Origin: an uncultured Alphaproteobacteria bacterium
Lineage (GTDB): Bacteria > Pseudomonadota > Alphaproteobacteria > Thalassobaculales > Thalassobaculaceae
Reading direction: 5' to 3'
Assembly: GCA_902589475.1 (NCBI GenBank)
Contig: CACITD010000002.1
Coordinates: 1-64,000, forward strand
Length of the DNA: 64,000 bases
The notes beneath the pieces are model-generated. The model made no database searches and was not told the origin of the DNA. It worked only from the letters and a program-made list of their open reading frames with translations. The position numbers were made by a program, and so were the translations under genes. Shown here in pieces: positions 52,471 to 61,441 of this stretch. How positions within the stretch are numbered: position 1 is the first letter of the stretch; the number at the start of each line of letters is the position of its first letter.

Positions 52471-52798
52471 GAAATTGCTTGAACTTATAAATGATAGGCT
52501 CGAAAAAACTGAGCAAGCCCTGTTCCAATTCAAGTTGGATATAGAAAAAAATCCCTCTTCTAAGCTTCCCTCAAATTTACTATCAATGGTTGATGAGATT
52601 TGCGATCAATTACCCCACTTGCCCAAAAACACGTCGCGTAAGATAGCCGTGCGGTTGCAGCCAATGCTCCAAACTCTTGATCAAATCATCAAAAATCTGG
52701 AAACGCGCAACTCAGATCCAATAAAGAGCGATAAACAGTTCGTCAACAAAGCTGTAAAACGTTACAGGCAAGTTCAAACTACTAGAAAAGTCTTATGA
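52463..52798 (+). CDS. Small helical protein in the fliO-fliP operon
   Basis: 111 residues from ATG 52463, overlapping the FlhB-like stop by eight bases (AATGAGTGA). The track start at 52409 is internal to the FlhB-like gene and less likely. The protein is Lys/Gln/Leu-rich and mostly helical (LLELINDRLEKTEQALFQFKLD), with no signal peptide or membrane helix. Function not recognised; its position suggests a flagellar or export accessory role. Confidence 0.65.
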   Translation: MSEKLLELINDRLEKTEQALFQFKLDIEKNPSSKLPSNLLSMVDEICDQLPHLPKNTSRKIAVRLQPMLQTLDQIIKNLETRNSDPIKSDKQFVNKAVKRYRQVQTTRKVL

Positions 52799-52851
52799 TA
52801 CCAATGAACTGGAATACAGCTAAGTTAATTAATTAAAGGCTCTTTGATGCT

Positions 52852-53184
52852 ATGGATCTAAGCGTTTACATTCGGTTTATTGTTGCTTTGATATTCGTCT
52901 TATCACTGATAGGCTTGATATATTGGTGTGCACAGCGATTTGGTTTGAGGCGCGTGTTGGGTGATAAAATAGCAGGGGGCCGTATTGAAATCATTGAAAC
53001 CAAGAGAATTAATACCAAATTCCAGCTCGTATTGATACGCCGTGACACTGCTACACACCTAATTTTATTGGGGGCAGATAATGGCATGCTGATAGAGACG
53101 CTTAACGCGAATGAAAAACAAACGGCTGATAGCGAAAATATCTTAAAGAAAATAACTTCAAATGAACTCTCTGAAAAAAAATAA
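52852..53184 (+). CDS. fliO: Flagellar biosynthesis protein FliO
   Basis: 110 residues. One membrane helix (VALIFVLSLIGLIYWCAQRFG, about residues 11-31) then the FliO domain with GRIEIIETKRINTKFQLVLIRRD and HLILLGADNGMLIETL. FliO stabilises FliP during gate assembly. It is followed by fliP after 20 bases. Confidence 0.85.
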   Translation: MDLSVYIRFIVALIFVLSLIGLIYWCAQRFGLRRVLGDKIAGGRIEIIETKRINTKFQLVLIRRDTATHLILLGADNGMLIETLNANEKQTADSENILKKITSNELSEKK

Positions 53185-53204
53185 ACGATAGAGGTGTCTG
53201 AACG

Positions 53205-53981
53205 ATGTCTCAAAAAAACGTCTCGTGCCGCGCAAAAACAATTTACATTATACTATCGCCACTTTTTTTAGCATTCATTTTAGTCATCTTCGCACCTGAT
53301 GAAGCTCTATCACAAAGTCTAACTTTGGATATTGGAGAACCAGGTGGATCAACAACGGCACGTATTATACAACTTGTAGCCTTAATAGCTGTGCTATCAT
53401 TGGCGCCTGGATTACTAGTTACGATAACTTCGTTCACTAGAATAGTTGTTGTGCTATCACTTCTTAGAACTGCGCTAGGAACGCAACAATCGCCTCCCAA
53501 CGTTGTTTTGATCAGCCTAGCGCTATTCCTTAGTAGTTTCATTATGGCCCCCACTTTTGAACAGGCTTGGACGTCAGGTATTTCACCGTTAATAGAGGAA
53601 CGCATAGATGAAAAAGAGGCCTTTGAAAAAACTGCTAAGCCATTCCATGATTTTATGTTGAGGCAGGTTAGGCAAAAGGATTTAGAACTTTTTCAGGATA
53701 TATCAGGATCCGAAGCCGGCCCAAGCAACGAAACTCCTCTGCAGGTATTAGTCCCGGCATTTATGATTAGCGAACTGAGACGAGCCTTTGAGATAGGGTT
53801 TTTAATTTACTTACCGTTTGTTATCATTGATATGGTAGTAGCTTCCATCCTCATGTCGATGGGAATGATGATGGTTCCTCCTATAATTGTTTCCCTGCCA
53901 TTTAAATTAATATTTTTCGTCCTAGTTGATGGATGGTACTTAATCGCGGGTTCGTTAGTTAAGAGTTTCGGAGCTAGTTAG
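53205..53981 (+). CDS. fliP: Flagellar export protein FliP
   Basis: 258 residues. An N-terminal hydrophobic signal-like stretch (IYIILSPLFLAFILVIFAPDEALS) is followed by the FliP core: SLAPGLLVTITSFTRIVVVLSLLRTALGTQQSPPN, and the C-terminal FVIIDMVVASILMSMGMMMVPPIIVSLPFKLIFFVL. It forms the central export channel with FliQ and FliR, which are encoded in the divergent operon. The FliP stop is followed 29 bases on by the convergent large-periplasmic gene. Confidence 0.95.
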   Translation: MSQKNVSCRAKTIYIILSPLFLAFILVIFAPDEALSQSLTLDIGEPGGSTTARIIQLVALIAVLSLAPGLLVTITSFTRIVVVLSLLRTALGTQQSPPNVVLISLALFLSSFIMAPTFEQAWTSGISPLIEERIDEKEAFEKTAKPFHDFMLRQVRQKDLELFQDISGSEAGPSNETPLQVLVPAFMISELRRAFEIGFLIYLPFVIIDMVVASILMSMGMMMVPPIIVSLPFKLIFFVLVDGWYLIAGSLVKSFGAS

Positions 53982-54010
53982 CAGAATTTATCATTCGACA
54001 ATATCTTTGA

Positions 54011-57000
54011 TTATCGGATTTTACTTAACGGTTGATCCCGAAGCTTCTCTCTATAACTCGTCAAAAAACCCTGAAAACGCCCTATCTCTTGAAAGCGTTC
54101 GGTAAGCGTTCTGAAGTCTTGCAAGTCTTCTGCCGTTTTGTTTGTGATAAGGCGAAAAGCCTCTCTGTAGCGTGTTGAGTCCATCATGGCTGCATAAATT
54201 TGGCGCGCTTCATTAAGCTTGTCCTTCTGACCATTCATAGATAATGAAACTACCCAATTTACAACTAACGTCGCTGATAAGTCACTCAGCCGCCTGCCAT
54301 CTTTGCCAGTATCACCTATCAGCCTTTGATAAATCAAAGCCGACCGTTCCCAATCTTGAGTGCGCCAATAAATGTCTGCCCTTAATAGATCAGCTTTTCG
54401 AGAGTCATCGTTTTTTATCAACTTTAATGCGCTTTCGCTATCTCCAAGTTCGAAAACGCCCCTTGCCCTTAAACGTTTCCTCTCAAGTGCCAGTCGGCTG
54501 TCCAGTCCAGGCGAAACACTTTCATTAAGCGCATCAAGGGCCAATCTTGGTTGCCTATCAAGTAAACGTATAAGTGCCAGTTTACTTCCAACTATTGCTT
54601 TCTGCTTTCCCCTTAATCTAAATTTCACTTGCCTTTCTAGAAGTACAGAAGCTCTGTCTAAAAGATCCACTTCCACAAGTCTATCCGCCAACCGCTGAAT
54701 TATTCGATCACCCCTCCTTCCAACGGGAGTCAGCTCTCGAAACTGGTCGTACATGGACAGAGCCGTAAGCGGCGTCATACTATCAGCAGTACCATCAGTG
54801 TATATACTCGAAAATTCATTAATCATTCGTTTTGATACTAAACGTGTTTCAACATTGTTTGGAAAAAAGGTAACCGCCTGTCTAAGAGCAGAGAGTCCTG
54901 ATACAAAATCCTTTTCCTCAAGGTAAAGCTCTCCCAGACGCCGTAACAAGTTGAATTCCAATTGATCTCCTCGCCAGGCAAATCTTAGTTGCTCCAGTTT
55001 TTCGATAGCCTCAGTGCGTGTTATGGCACTACTCTGGAGATCGTGCTCTATTAGCGACCGCTGCGCTCTAACACGCGCCCATCGATCCGGGGCCTCTATT
55101 AAGCGGCGCCAGTAATTTAGTGCTGTAGTAATATCATTTGATGCGTATAACACTCTCCCCCTAAGATAATTCAAGCGCGCCTGTTCACCAGCAGTCGGCT
55201 TACCGTCGGCGATAGTATCAAGGAAAACTCCTGCTCCTCGGTAATCCTCCGCTCGTATAGCAGCTTCCGCCGCCCACAAAGCTAATTGTGTAGAGAAATT
55301 TCTTGGATAATCCCCTGGTATTTCACCAGCTCGCGCAAAGTGCTCAATCGCCGCTGCCCATTTCCCTTGCGCAGCATTAGATGCTCCTCGCCATAACTCT
55401 GCCTCGGAAAAACCATTCAGCAGCCCGTTATCCAACTCTTTCTCTGCTTCAGCAAAACGCCCAAGAATAAATTGACTTGCACCTCTAAGAGCTATCACAT
55501 CTGGTCGTCTTGATAATTCTTCATCCACGGATGAAATCGTTCGTAACAATCCCATGGTCTCTGCTGATAATCCTTTAGCGAAGTAAAACTGAGCCAAGCT
55601 TAACCGGGGGCCACTGCGGGCAATACTTGTGGCTTGCGAAATTTCATGCTGAATGCGTTGTTTGAAATCAAGAAACTCGTGCGGTTTTGCACCCTGTCTC
55701 CAAGAAGCTAAATTGAATATTCGTCCCGGCTCTAATCCACCAGGAAGCCCATCAGCACTTCTAACAGACAATGTTTTCTGCGTTACTACTTTTGATGGAT
55801 CCGAAACCTCTAAACCCTTAAAACTACTAGCAGTGACCGCAACACCATCTGGCATAACCCTTACTTCTAACTCGTCAATCAATGGTTGAATTACGATTCC
55901 TTGAATGCTCTTTAGTAAATTAAACTGAGCGAATGTTTGGTTTTCTTCTACACCTCTGCTCAAAGGTAAAATAGGAACTATAAACAACCTATCGCCAACT
56001 TCTGGATCCGTTACTATTATAGCTTCGCCAATCCCTTCGGCCAGAACAAAAACTCTTGGTCCTTGCGGACTGGTTTGTTGCGTGACAAATTGCAGAGCAA
56101 CATCTGGCCTCGATTGTTGAGGCACTAAATCTACGACCCAAATGTTGCCATCCCGCCAAACCGAAGCCGAAACCCCATCAACTAATTTTGCTCTTAATAC
56201 AGTCCCTTTATCGCTATCGATCTGCTGAGGAAGGCTAATTATTTGTAAAATTTCACTTTTCAATTTGGAAACGTCCAACGAAACTTCTTGGTCAAATACT
56301 GCCCATAAATAACCAGCACGAGTGAACACAGCTGCTGGAACGTTCTCTGCCCACCCAAAACGCATTGAGCTGACATTATTAGTCTTACTGAACTCAATTG
56401 ATATTTGCCCTTTTTTTGGAGCCAAGACAGGCAACGCTGCGGTGGCATTGGTGGGAGAATTTACCTTCCATTTTGGATCGCTTAAAAAATTCTGATTAAT
56501 AGACAAATCTTTTACTAGTTTACTTGGCTCGGGCGACCGAGTTTCTGGTTTTTTCTCCGGTTCCAAAACGCTATCTATTTTGTTAGCATTCGTGTTCTGA
56601 CCTGTGGTTGGTTTTAGTGTTTTCTGAATGTCAGCCTTGGGTAATGAAACATTTTGCCGCAAATCTTTACTTTCTTTTTTAGATCCACTCTCCAACCCTA
56701 GTTTTTCCGCCAATGCTATAGTTTGTTTATCGCTCATGTTTTCTAATCTTGTACTTTTTTCTTCAGACGTATCTTTCGCCTGCGAGGGAATCTCTTTCGA
56801 ATTTAGAAAATCTAAGACTATTTTCTTGTCCAACTTTGAATGTTTAATTGCTGCTTGTTTTGGATAACCAATAATAACTACAAGGTTATTATTTTTGTCT
56901 TCACTGAGATTAAAACTAGAGAGACTTCTCGGCAACTGCCGCCGCACAGCCTGAAGATCAACTGAACCTTGTGCGTCGAAATTTATGCTAATCTTATCAG

Positions 57001-57544
57001 AACTTTTTGTTATCGAATAATTTACTTGTTTAGGCCATTCAAAAACAAGGCGTTCATAGTCTTTATGTTTTCCAACTCTAACCGACACTGGCGATTTAGT
57101 TTTCTTTTTATAAGAAGTTTTCCGGTCTTTTGGACCTTCAAGACCATTGGACGCACTTTCGACTTCAGGTCCTACATCGAGGATTATTTTGTTAGCAACC
57201 CGATACACTTTGTATTCAAGCTTGCCCTGCATAGTTACTACGGCTTCTCGACCTTCATCCTGTGTTAGAAACGTTTTTATGTACTTTCCTAAATCTCTTT
57301 TGCCTTTATCGAATTCACTTGAGATGGGAGTATTAAATTCAATTAGAATTTGAGAACCAAATTTTTGAGAACTGAATTTAGTAGGTTTTACAAACTCAAA
57401 AGTGACTCTGTCGAAAGTCTTCTTATTACTAAATTGAACTTTGGCATCACTGGGCGTTGAAACCGCAACCAGCGGCAAACAAAAAAGTACCAAGAAATAA
57501 CCTACCGGCACTAATGTCGCTAGAAACCTAATCATTTTTGCCAA
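54011..57544 (-). CDS. Very large periplasmic protein: AMIN-like beta repeats plus TPR-like helices
   Basis: 1177 residues with an N-terminal signal sequence (FLATLVPVGYFLVLFCLPLVAVST, about residues 8-31), so exported. Three AMIN-like beta units are visible near residues 33-115, 150-250 and 378-480, each with a FDRVTFEF or YERLVFEW-type strand followed by ILIEF or ISINF. From about 630 to the end the sequence is helical with TPR-like repeats (LSLAQFYFAKGLSAETMGLL, ELWRGASNAAQGKWAAAIEHF). Its last gene position in the fliL-fliM-DUF6468-motE-motB operon, with a start overlapping the MotB-like stop, ties it to the motor. Function unknown. Confidence 0.7.
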   Translation of the reverse strand: MAKMIRFLATLVPVGYFLVLFCLPLVAVSTPSDAKVQFSNKKTFDRVTFEFVKPTKFSSQKFGSQILIEFNTPISSEFDKGKRDLGKYIKTFLTQDEGREAVVTMQGKLEYKVYRVANKIILDVGPEVESASNGLEGPKDRKTSYKKKTKSPVSVRVGKHKDYERLVFEWPKQVNYSITKSSDKISINFDAQGSVDLQAVRRQLPRSLSSFNLSEDKNNNLVVIIGYPKQAAIKHSKLDKKIVLDFLNSKEIPSQAKDTSEEKSTRLENMSDKQTIALAEKLGLESGSKKESKDLRQNVSLPKADIQKTLKPTTGQNTNANKIDSVLEPEKKPETRSPEPSKLVKDLSINQNFLSDPKWKVNSPTNATAALPVLAPKKGQISIEFSKTNNVSSMRFGWAENVPAAVFTRAGYLWAVFDQEVSLDVSKLKSEILQIISLPQQIDSDKGTVLRAKLVDGVSASVWRDGNIWVVDLVPQQSRPDVALQFVTQQTSPQGPRVFVLAEGIGEAIIVTDPEVGDRLFIVPILPLSRGVEENQTFAQFNLLKSIQGIVIQPLIDELEVRVMPDGVAVTASSFKGLEVSDPSKVVTQKTLSVRSADGLPGGLEPGRIFNLASWRQGAKPHEFLDFKQRIQHEISQATSIARSGPRLSLAQFYFAKGLSAETMGLLRTISSVDEELSRRPDVIALRGASQFILGRFAEAEKELDNGLLNGFSEAELWRGASNAAQGKWAAAIEHFARAGEIPGDYPRNFSTQLALWAAEAAIRAEDYRGAGVFLDTIADGKPTAGEQARLNYLRGRVLYASNDITTALNYWRRLIEAPDRWARVRAQRSLIEHDLQSSAITRTEAIEKLEQLRFAWRGDQLEFNLLRRLGELYLEEKDFVSGLSALRQAVTFFPNNVETRLVSKRMINEFSSIYTDGTADSMTPLTALSMYDQFRELTPVGRRGDRIIQRLADRLVEVDLLDRASVLLERQVKFRLRGKQKAIVGSKLALIRLLDRQPRLALDALNESVSPGLDSRLALERKRLRARGVFELGDSESALKLIKNDDSRKADLLRADIYWRTQDWERSALIYQRLIGDTGKDGRRLSDLSATLVVNWVVSLSMNGQKDKLNEARQIYAAMMDSTRYREAFRLITNKTAEDLQDFRTLTERFQEIGRFQGFLTSYREKLRDQPLSKIR

Positions 57545-58287
57545 TTTTTGTGTATCATGACGTCAACTCGACGAGCCAGCTGGTGTTCGAGTTTGGTTGG
57601 CGTCGTTAATGAATTTCTTTTGAATTTTGCATCTGCAAAACTAAGAATTTTCAGGTTTTTTCTATAACCAGCAGATTTAAGTGCCTGTGCGACCGAGTAA
57701 GCTCGCGATAGTGATAATGTCCAGTTGTTTTTGTATTTCGCCCCCGCGGCCATTGGGGTGGGATCCGAATGCCCTACCAGAGATATATCGTTACTAAAGT
57801 TTGATAGTGTTTCAGCTATGAGGGAAAGTGCCTTGCTTCCGGAGTCGGATAGATTTACTTCCCCTTTCTTAAATATCAGTATTGTAGGCAGAGAAATAAT
57901 GAGGTTATTTGAATCATAGGAGAATACTACATCTTCAAACACCTTCTCCTTTTTTAGAGAAGATTCCAAAATGGAACGCAGATAACCAAGGTTTAATCCA
58001 TATCGAGTACTTCGATGATCTAATGGTGTATTATTTTTATAATTCTCAATGGAGGAGGCTTCCAATCTTTTCTCATTATCCAAAGAGCCTTGAAAGACAT
58101 CCCAAGCACTCATCTTAATTGCAGACATTGAAAACATCATAATGAAAAATGCTAATAGAAGAGAAACTAGGTCAATAAAAGTAAGTAACCACACTGGCCT
58201 ACCATTTTTAACAACCACATTGCCAGCTGTTATTTGATCAGTTTCGGATTGTTCATTAATTAAATTACGATATAATTTAACCATCAT
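57532..58287 (-). CDS. MotB/OmpA-family stator-like protein with conserved proton-carrying Asp
   Basis: The track ORF starts at 58317, but ATG ATG at 58287/58284, overlapping the stop of the upstream gene, fits coupling better (251 residues). It has one membrane segment, PVWLLTFIDLVSLLLAFFIMMFS, with the Asp in the position of MotB Asp32, and a C-terminal OmpA-like peptidoglycan-binding domain (SLVGHSDPTP, NWTLSLSRAYSVAQAL). MotB normally pairs with MotA, but no motA is in the window. The stop overlaps the large periplasmic gene. Confidence 0.8.
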   Translation of the reverse strand: MMVKLYRNLINEQSETDQITAGNVVVKNGRPVWLLTFIDLVSLLLAFFIMMFSMSAIKMSAWDVFQGSLDNEKRLEASSIENYKNNTPLDHRSTRYGLNLGYLRSILESSLKKEKVFEDVVFSYDSNNLIISLPTILIFKKGEVNLSDSGSKALSLIAETLSNFSNDISLVGHSDPTPMAAGAKYKNNWTLSLSRAYSVAQALKSAGYRKNLKILSFADAKFKRNSLTTPTKLEHQLARRVDVMIHKNWQK

Positions 58288-58936
58288 GCTGCCCGCTTTT
58301 GCCTGGAAGCTCATCATTTAGTGGGGATCTAAATTTAAATATCAAGAAGTCAGGATTACCTGTTTCTAGACCCACGGCCACCGAACCTTTCGGCACTGCT
58401 TTTTCCAACAAAATTGACATTATTACCGAACAACGTTCTTTAGTAAGCTGATCTTCGAACTTTTCCTTTAGGGTGCCCTCATATCCGAAAACTATTTCCG
58501 TATCCAGAGGATATTCATTTTCCGCCCGGATAATTATAACCGACAATCGTTCCAGAAGTTCCTCTAGTTTATTGAGTTGAACCGCTCTTCCCTTTTCAAA
58601 AATTAATTCAATGGGAATATCGATTTGAGCAGTGTCACTGTCATATGAAATCTTCAGCCTTTTATCACGAAATAAATGTTGGAATATCTCATCTAAGTCA
58701 TTGAAAACAGTACGTGAGACTGCCGAGTTTTTTAGGGGTCTGAGTTGAAAAAGTTGTTCTGGGGACACAACTGCCGGGAAATTTGCCCTAATGCTTTCTA
58801 CGACTTGCGTGGTTTTTTTCTCTTTGTAAGTAGATATAGAATTTATGAATATAAAGAATGCTAGAAGTAGGAGAAATAGGCTTAAAAAAAGCTGGGAATT
58901 GCCTACCTGGACCGAACTGTTATTACTTTTCATCAT
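58277..58936 (-). CDS. Second MotB-like protein lacking the proton-binding Asp
   Basis: 219 residues. The membrane segment LFLSLFLLLLAFFIFINSIS aligns with the partner gene's FIDLVSLLLAFFIMMFS, placing Ser19 where the proton-carrying Asp is. The C-terminal part has an OmpA-like framework (YPLDTEIVFGYEGTLKEKF) but is more divergent. It is the gene before the true MotB-like protein and overlaps it. It could be a structural partner rather than a proton channel subunit. Confidence 0.75.
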   Translation of the reverse strand: MMKSNNSSVQVGNSQLFLSLFLLLLAFFIFINSISTYKEKKTTQVVESIRANFPAVVSPEQLFQLRPLKNSAVSRTVFNDLDEIFQHLFRDKRLKISYDSDTAQIDIPIELIFEKGRAVQLNKLEELLERLSVIIIRAENEYPLDTEIVFGYEGTLKEKFEDQLTKERCSVIMSILLEKAVPKGSVAVGLETGNPDFLIFKFRSPLNDELPGKSGQHDG

Positions 58937-59055
58937 TCATTATCAATCTAACAATAGTTTAGAGTTGCTTTTACAAATCCTTGGGCAATTTTTAGACGGC
59001 AATAGAACTCTCAATTTTCAACTTCATGACCTTTTTTTTAAGATCAATTCTACTA

Positions 59056-59892
59056 TCAGTTCAACTTTGGCATCTCTCGTCGATCTGCAATCCTTGATGT
59101 AATTTCTTTGGCTCTCTCAGGTCTCATTTTAGCAAGAATGGACGCCGACTTTGACGCCTTCATCCGCTCGAAGACTTCAAGCAAAATATCGATGTCTAGT
59201 TCGTCAAATATTCGCGCAGATTCCTTTGGTTTCATCTTTTCATAAATAGCCACTAACCCACCAAACTTTTCTTCTTCCTGGGCATCATATTTGGTGATGA
59301 GAGTCTCGATATCTGACTTTACTGTCTCGAGTTCATTAATTCTGGCTTCGAGCCGATTTTCTGCGGCCATAAGCAACCCCTCTCTTTGAACGATTGTCTG
59401 CTCTCTCGCGTCTAGCTCCTTCCGCCGTCGCGATAACTCTTGCAAAAGCTCAATTTCGGATCGAGTGAACAAAACTGGATCGAGTGGTTGTTCTTTTTTA
59501 GGTGCTTTCGCTTTCTTACCTTTAGTAAAACTTTTATCTGCCGTCGAACCTTTATTACCAGGGACAGTGCCTTCATTATTTCCTTGCGCCTCAGCTGGAG
59601 TTGCTATGACGGAAATATCACGGTTCGTTTGACTTTCGTCAAAAAAATTCGGTATGCGAATGATTACTAAAACAAGAGATAAAACCGCTACGACTGGCAA
59701 TAAGCGGAACGTAGAAAATATGCTGTAGGCTGTTAAAGAATTGTGGTGTCTTAATTTCTGTAAGGTTTCATTATGAGACAAGCTAGCGCGTTTTTTTTCA
59801 CGTACGCTAGTCAACCTCTTTTCCATTCGTTGCTCAAGCGGCAACTCACTTTTTTTTATGTTTATGAACTTACCATTTTTTCCATAAACCAT
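59056..59892 (-). CDS. MotE-like protein (MgtE intracellular-domain fold)
   Basis: 278 residues. Cytosolic basic N-terminus, one membrane helix (about residues 63-80), an acidic and lysine-rich linker, a coiled coil (about 150-205, SRRRKELDAREQTIVQREGLL), and a C-terminal MgtE_N-like domain (FGGLVAIYEKMKPKESARIFDEL, VFERMKASKSASILAKM). The C-terminal part thus lies outside the membrane. Rhizobial MotE, a periplasmic motility protein, has this fold and acts as chaperone for MotC. Two bases separate it from the DUF6468 gene. Confidence 0.8.
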   Translation of the reverse strand: MVYGKNGKFINIKKSELPLEQRMEKRLTSVREKKRASLSHNETLQKLRHHNSLTAYSIFSTFRLLPVVAVLSLVLVIIRIPNFFDESQTNRDISVIATPAEAQGNNEGTVPGNKGSTADKSFTKGKKAKAPKKEQPLDPVLFTRSEIELLQELSRRRKELDAREQTIVQREGLLMAAENRLEARINELETVKSDIETLITKYDAQEEEKFGGLVAIYEKMKPKESARIFDELDIDILLEVFERMKASKSASILAKMRPERAKEITSRIADRREMPKLN

Positions 59893-59893
59893 T

Positions 59894-60358
59894 TTATTTT
59901 ACTCGCCTTAGAGCACTCAACAGCTCCCTTTCAACCTGTGATTGTCCATTGTCTTTAAAATCAATACCACTGGCTATGCCGGCTGGATCATCAAGCGGTT
60001 CATTATCTAGAGATTTCTCATCTGCCTCCTTCCCAACTAACAAGTCGTTTGAATTCGTTGCGATTTTTTCAGCCAAACGGTCTGCTCTCTCTACAAGAAA
60101 CGCAAGCTCATCTCGCATTGACCGGCTTTTTGCATTGGCCTCAGCTAGCTCCCGCGATACTTCCTCTGCTGTTGCCCGGATACCAGTAAGACTTTTATCG
60201 GCTTTTTCGCTAATCTGATGGAACTCGCCCATAAGCTTTTCTAGGTTTTTCTTATCTGACCTCAATGAGGACAAACGCCTACTAAGGCTGACTGCACAAA
60301 AGATGGTTGCTATGAGAAGAATTATTAAAATTCCATCAAGAAGATTTAGCCATCCCAT
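59894..60358 (-). CDS. DUF6468-type flagellar-cluster membrane protein
   Basis: 154 residues. One N-terminal membrane helix (NLLDGILIILLIATIFCAVSL, about residues 4-24), then a long coiled coil (SRRLSSLRSDKKNLEKLMGEFHQISEKA), ending in a low-complexity acidic tail. Small proteins like this sit between fliM and motE-like genes in Rhodospirillales clusters. Function is not established. Likely cotranscribed from the fliL promoter. Confidence 0.65.
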   Translation of the reverse strand: MGWLNLLDGILIILLIATIFCAVSLSRRLSSLRSDKKNLEKLMGEFHQISEKADKSLTGIRATAEEVSRELAEANAKSRSMRDELAFLVERADRLAEKIATNSNDLLVGKEADEKSLDNEPLDDPAGIASGIDFKDNGQSQVERELLSALRRVK

Positions 60359-60374
60359 TTACTTCCCCAAATAA

Positions 60375-61430
60375 TTACATATTTCTTAATTTTTTATCGA
60401 CTTTTACCGCCATATTGCCACCTTTTTGTCCCATAGACCCAACAAAAAGAGGTATCTCACCACATCTTAATTCGATTGGTGATGTGGGAACAGCGTTAAG
60501 CATCATCTGCGAGCCAGGCTTCCAATTTACCACGTCGTTTAATGAAATCACCAATTGATCTAAAACGGCATCTAACTCTATCTCTGTCTCCCATAATTCG
60601 TTCGCAAGATGAGTCTCCCAAATTGAATCTCTTCCAAACTTTTCGCCCATAAATTGCTGTAATAAAAGTTCTCGAACTGGCTCCAGAGTAGCATAAGGGA
60701 GCAATAACTCTATCCTACCCCCTCTGTCCTCCATATCAATTCTGAGCCTTGCCAAAACGGCCGCGTTAGCGGGTCGAGCGATGGTAGCAAATCTTGGATT
60801 GGTCTCAAGACGGTCAAAACGAAAGGTTACTGGGCTGACTGGATCAAAAGCTGCCGACATATCACTGAGGACTACCGTGACCATCCGTTCAACTAGGTTT
60901 CTTTCAATAGTTGTGTATGGGCGCCCTTCTATACGCATTGCAGCCGTGCCTCTCCTTCCACCTAAAAGAACATCTACGATGGAATAAATTAGACCGGAGT
61001 CTACCACCATCAACCCAAAGTTATCCCACTCTTCTGCTTTAAAGACACTCAACATAGCAGGCATCGGGATCGTCTCAAGATAGTCGCCAAATCTTATTGA
61101 AGTAATACTATCAAGTGAAACTTCTACATTATCGGACGTCAGATTTCTTAGGCTAGTCGACATCATCCGTAGCAGCCGATCGAAGACAATTTCGAGCATT
61201 GGTAATCTCTCGTAGGACACCATTGCCGACTCTACAATTGCCTGAATCCCAGTTACTAAATCTTCGTCGTCATTCTCTTCTAAACCTAGCAGACTATCTA
61301 TTTCATCCTGATTTAAAACAGGTTCGCTAGTGCCGGATGGGGCTTCATTGGCAAGCTGATTACTGTCAGTGCCACTGCTATCTGATACGCTTTCCCACTC
61401 CGCCGCTAAAAGATCTTCATCTGTTGCCAT
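60375..61430 (-). CDS. fliM: Flagellar motor switch protein FliM
   Basis: 351 residues. The N-terminal CheY-binding motif is present (LNQDEIDSLLG, about residues 38-48). The middle domain has YERLPMLEIVFDRL and the GGRRGTAAMRIEGRP segment typical of alphaproteobacterial FliM, and the C-terminal SPOA-like domain shows IELRCGEIPLFVG. FliM forms the C ring and binds phospho-CheY to switch rotation. Its fliN and fliG partners are not in the window. Confidence 0.94.
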   Translation of the reverse strand: MATDEDLLAAEWESVSDSSGTDSNQLANEAPSGTSEPVLNQDEIDSLLGLEENDDEDLVTGIQAIVESAMVSYERLPMLEIVFDRLLRMMSTSLRNLTSDNVEVSLDSITSIRFGDYLETIPMPAMLSVFKAEEWDNFGLMVVDSGLIYSIVDVLLGGRRGTAAMRIEGRPYTTIERNLVERMVTVVLSDMSAAFDPVSPVTFRFDRLETNPRFATIARPANAAVLARLRIDMEDRGGRIELLLPYATLEPVRELLLQQFMGEKFGRDSIWETHLANELWETEIELDAVLDQLVISLNDVVNWKPGSQMMLNAVPTSPIELRCGEIPLFVGSMGQKGGNMAVKVDKKLRNM

Positions 61431-61441
61431 TTTTTTTTGCC

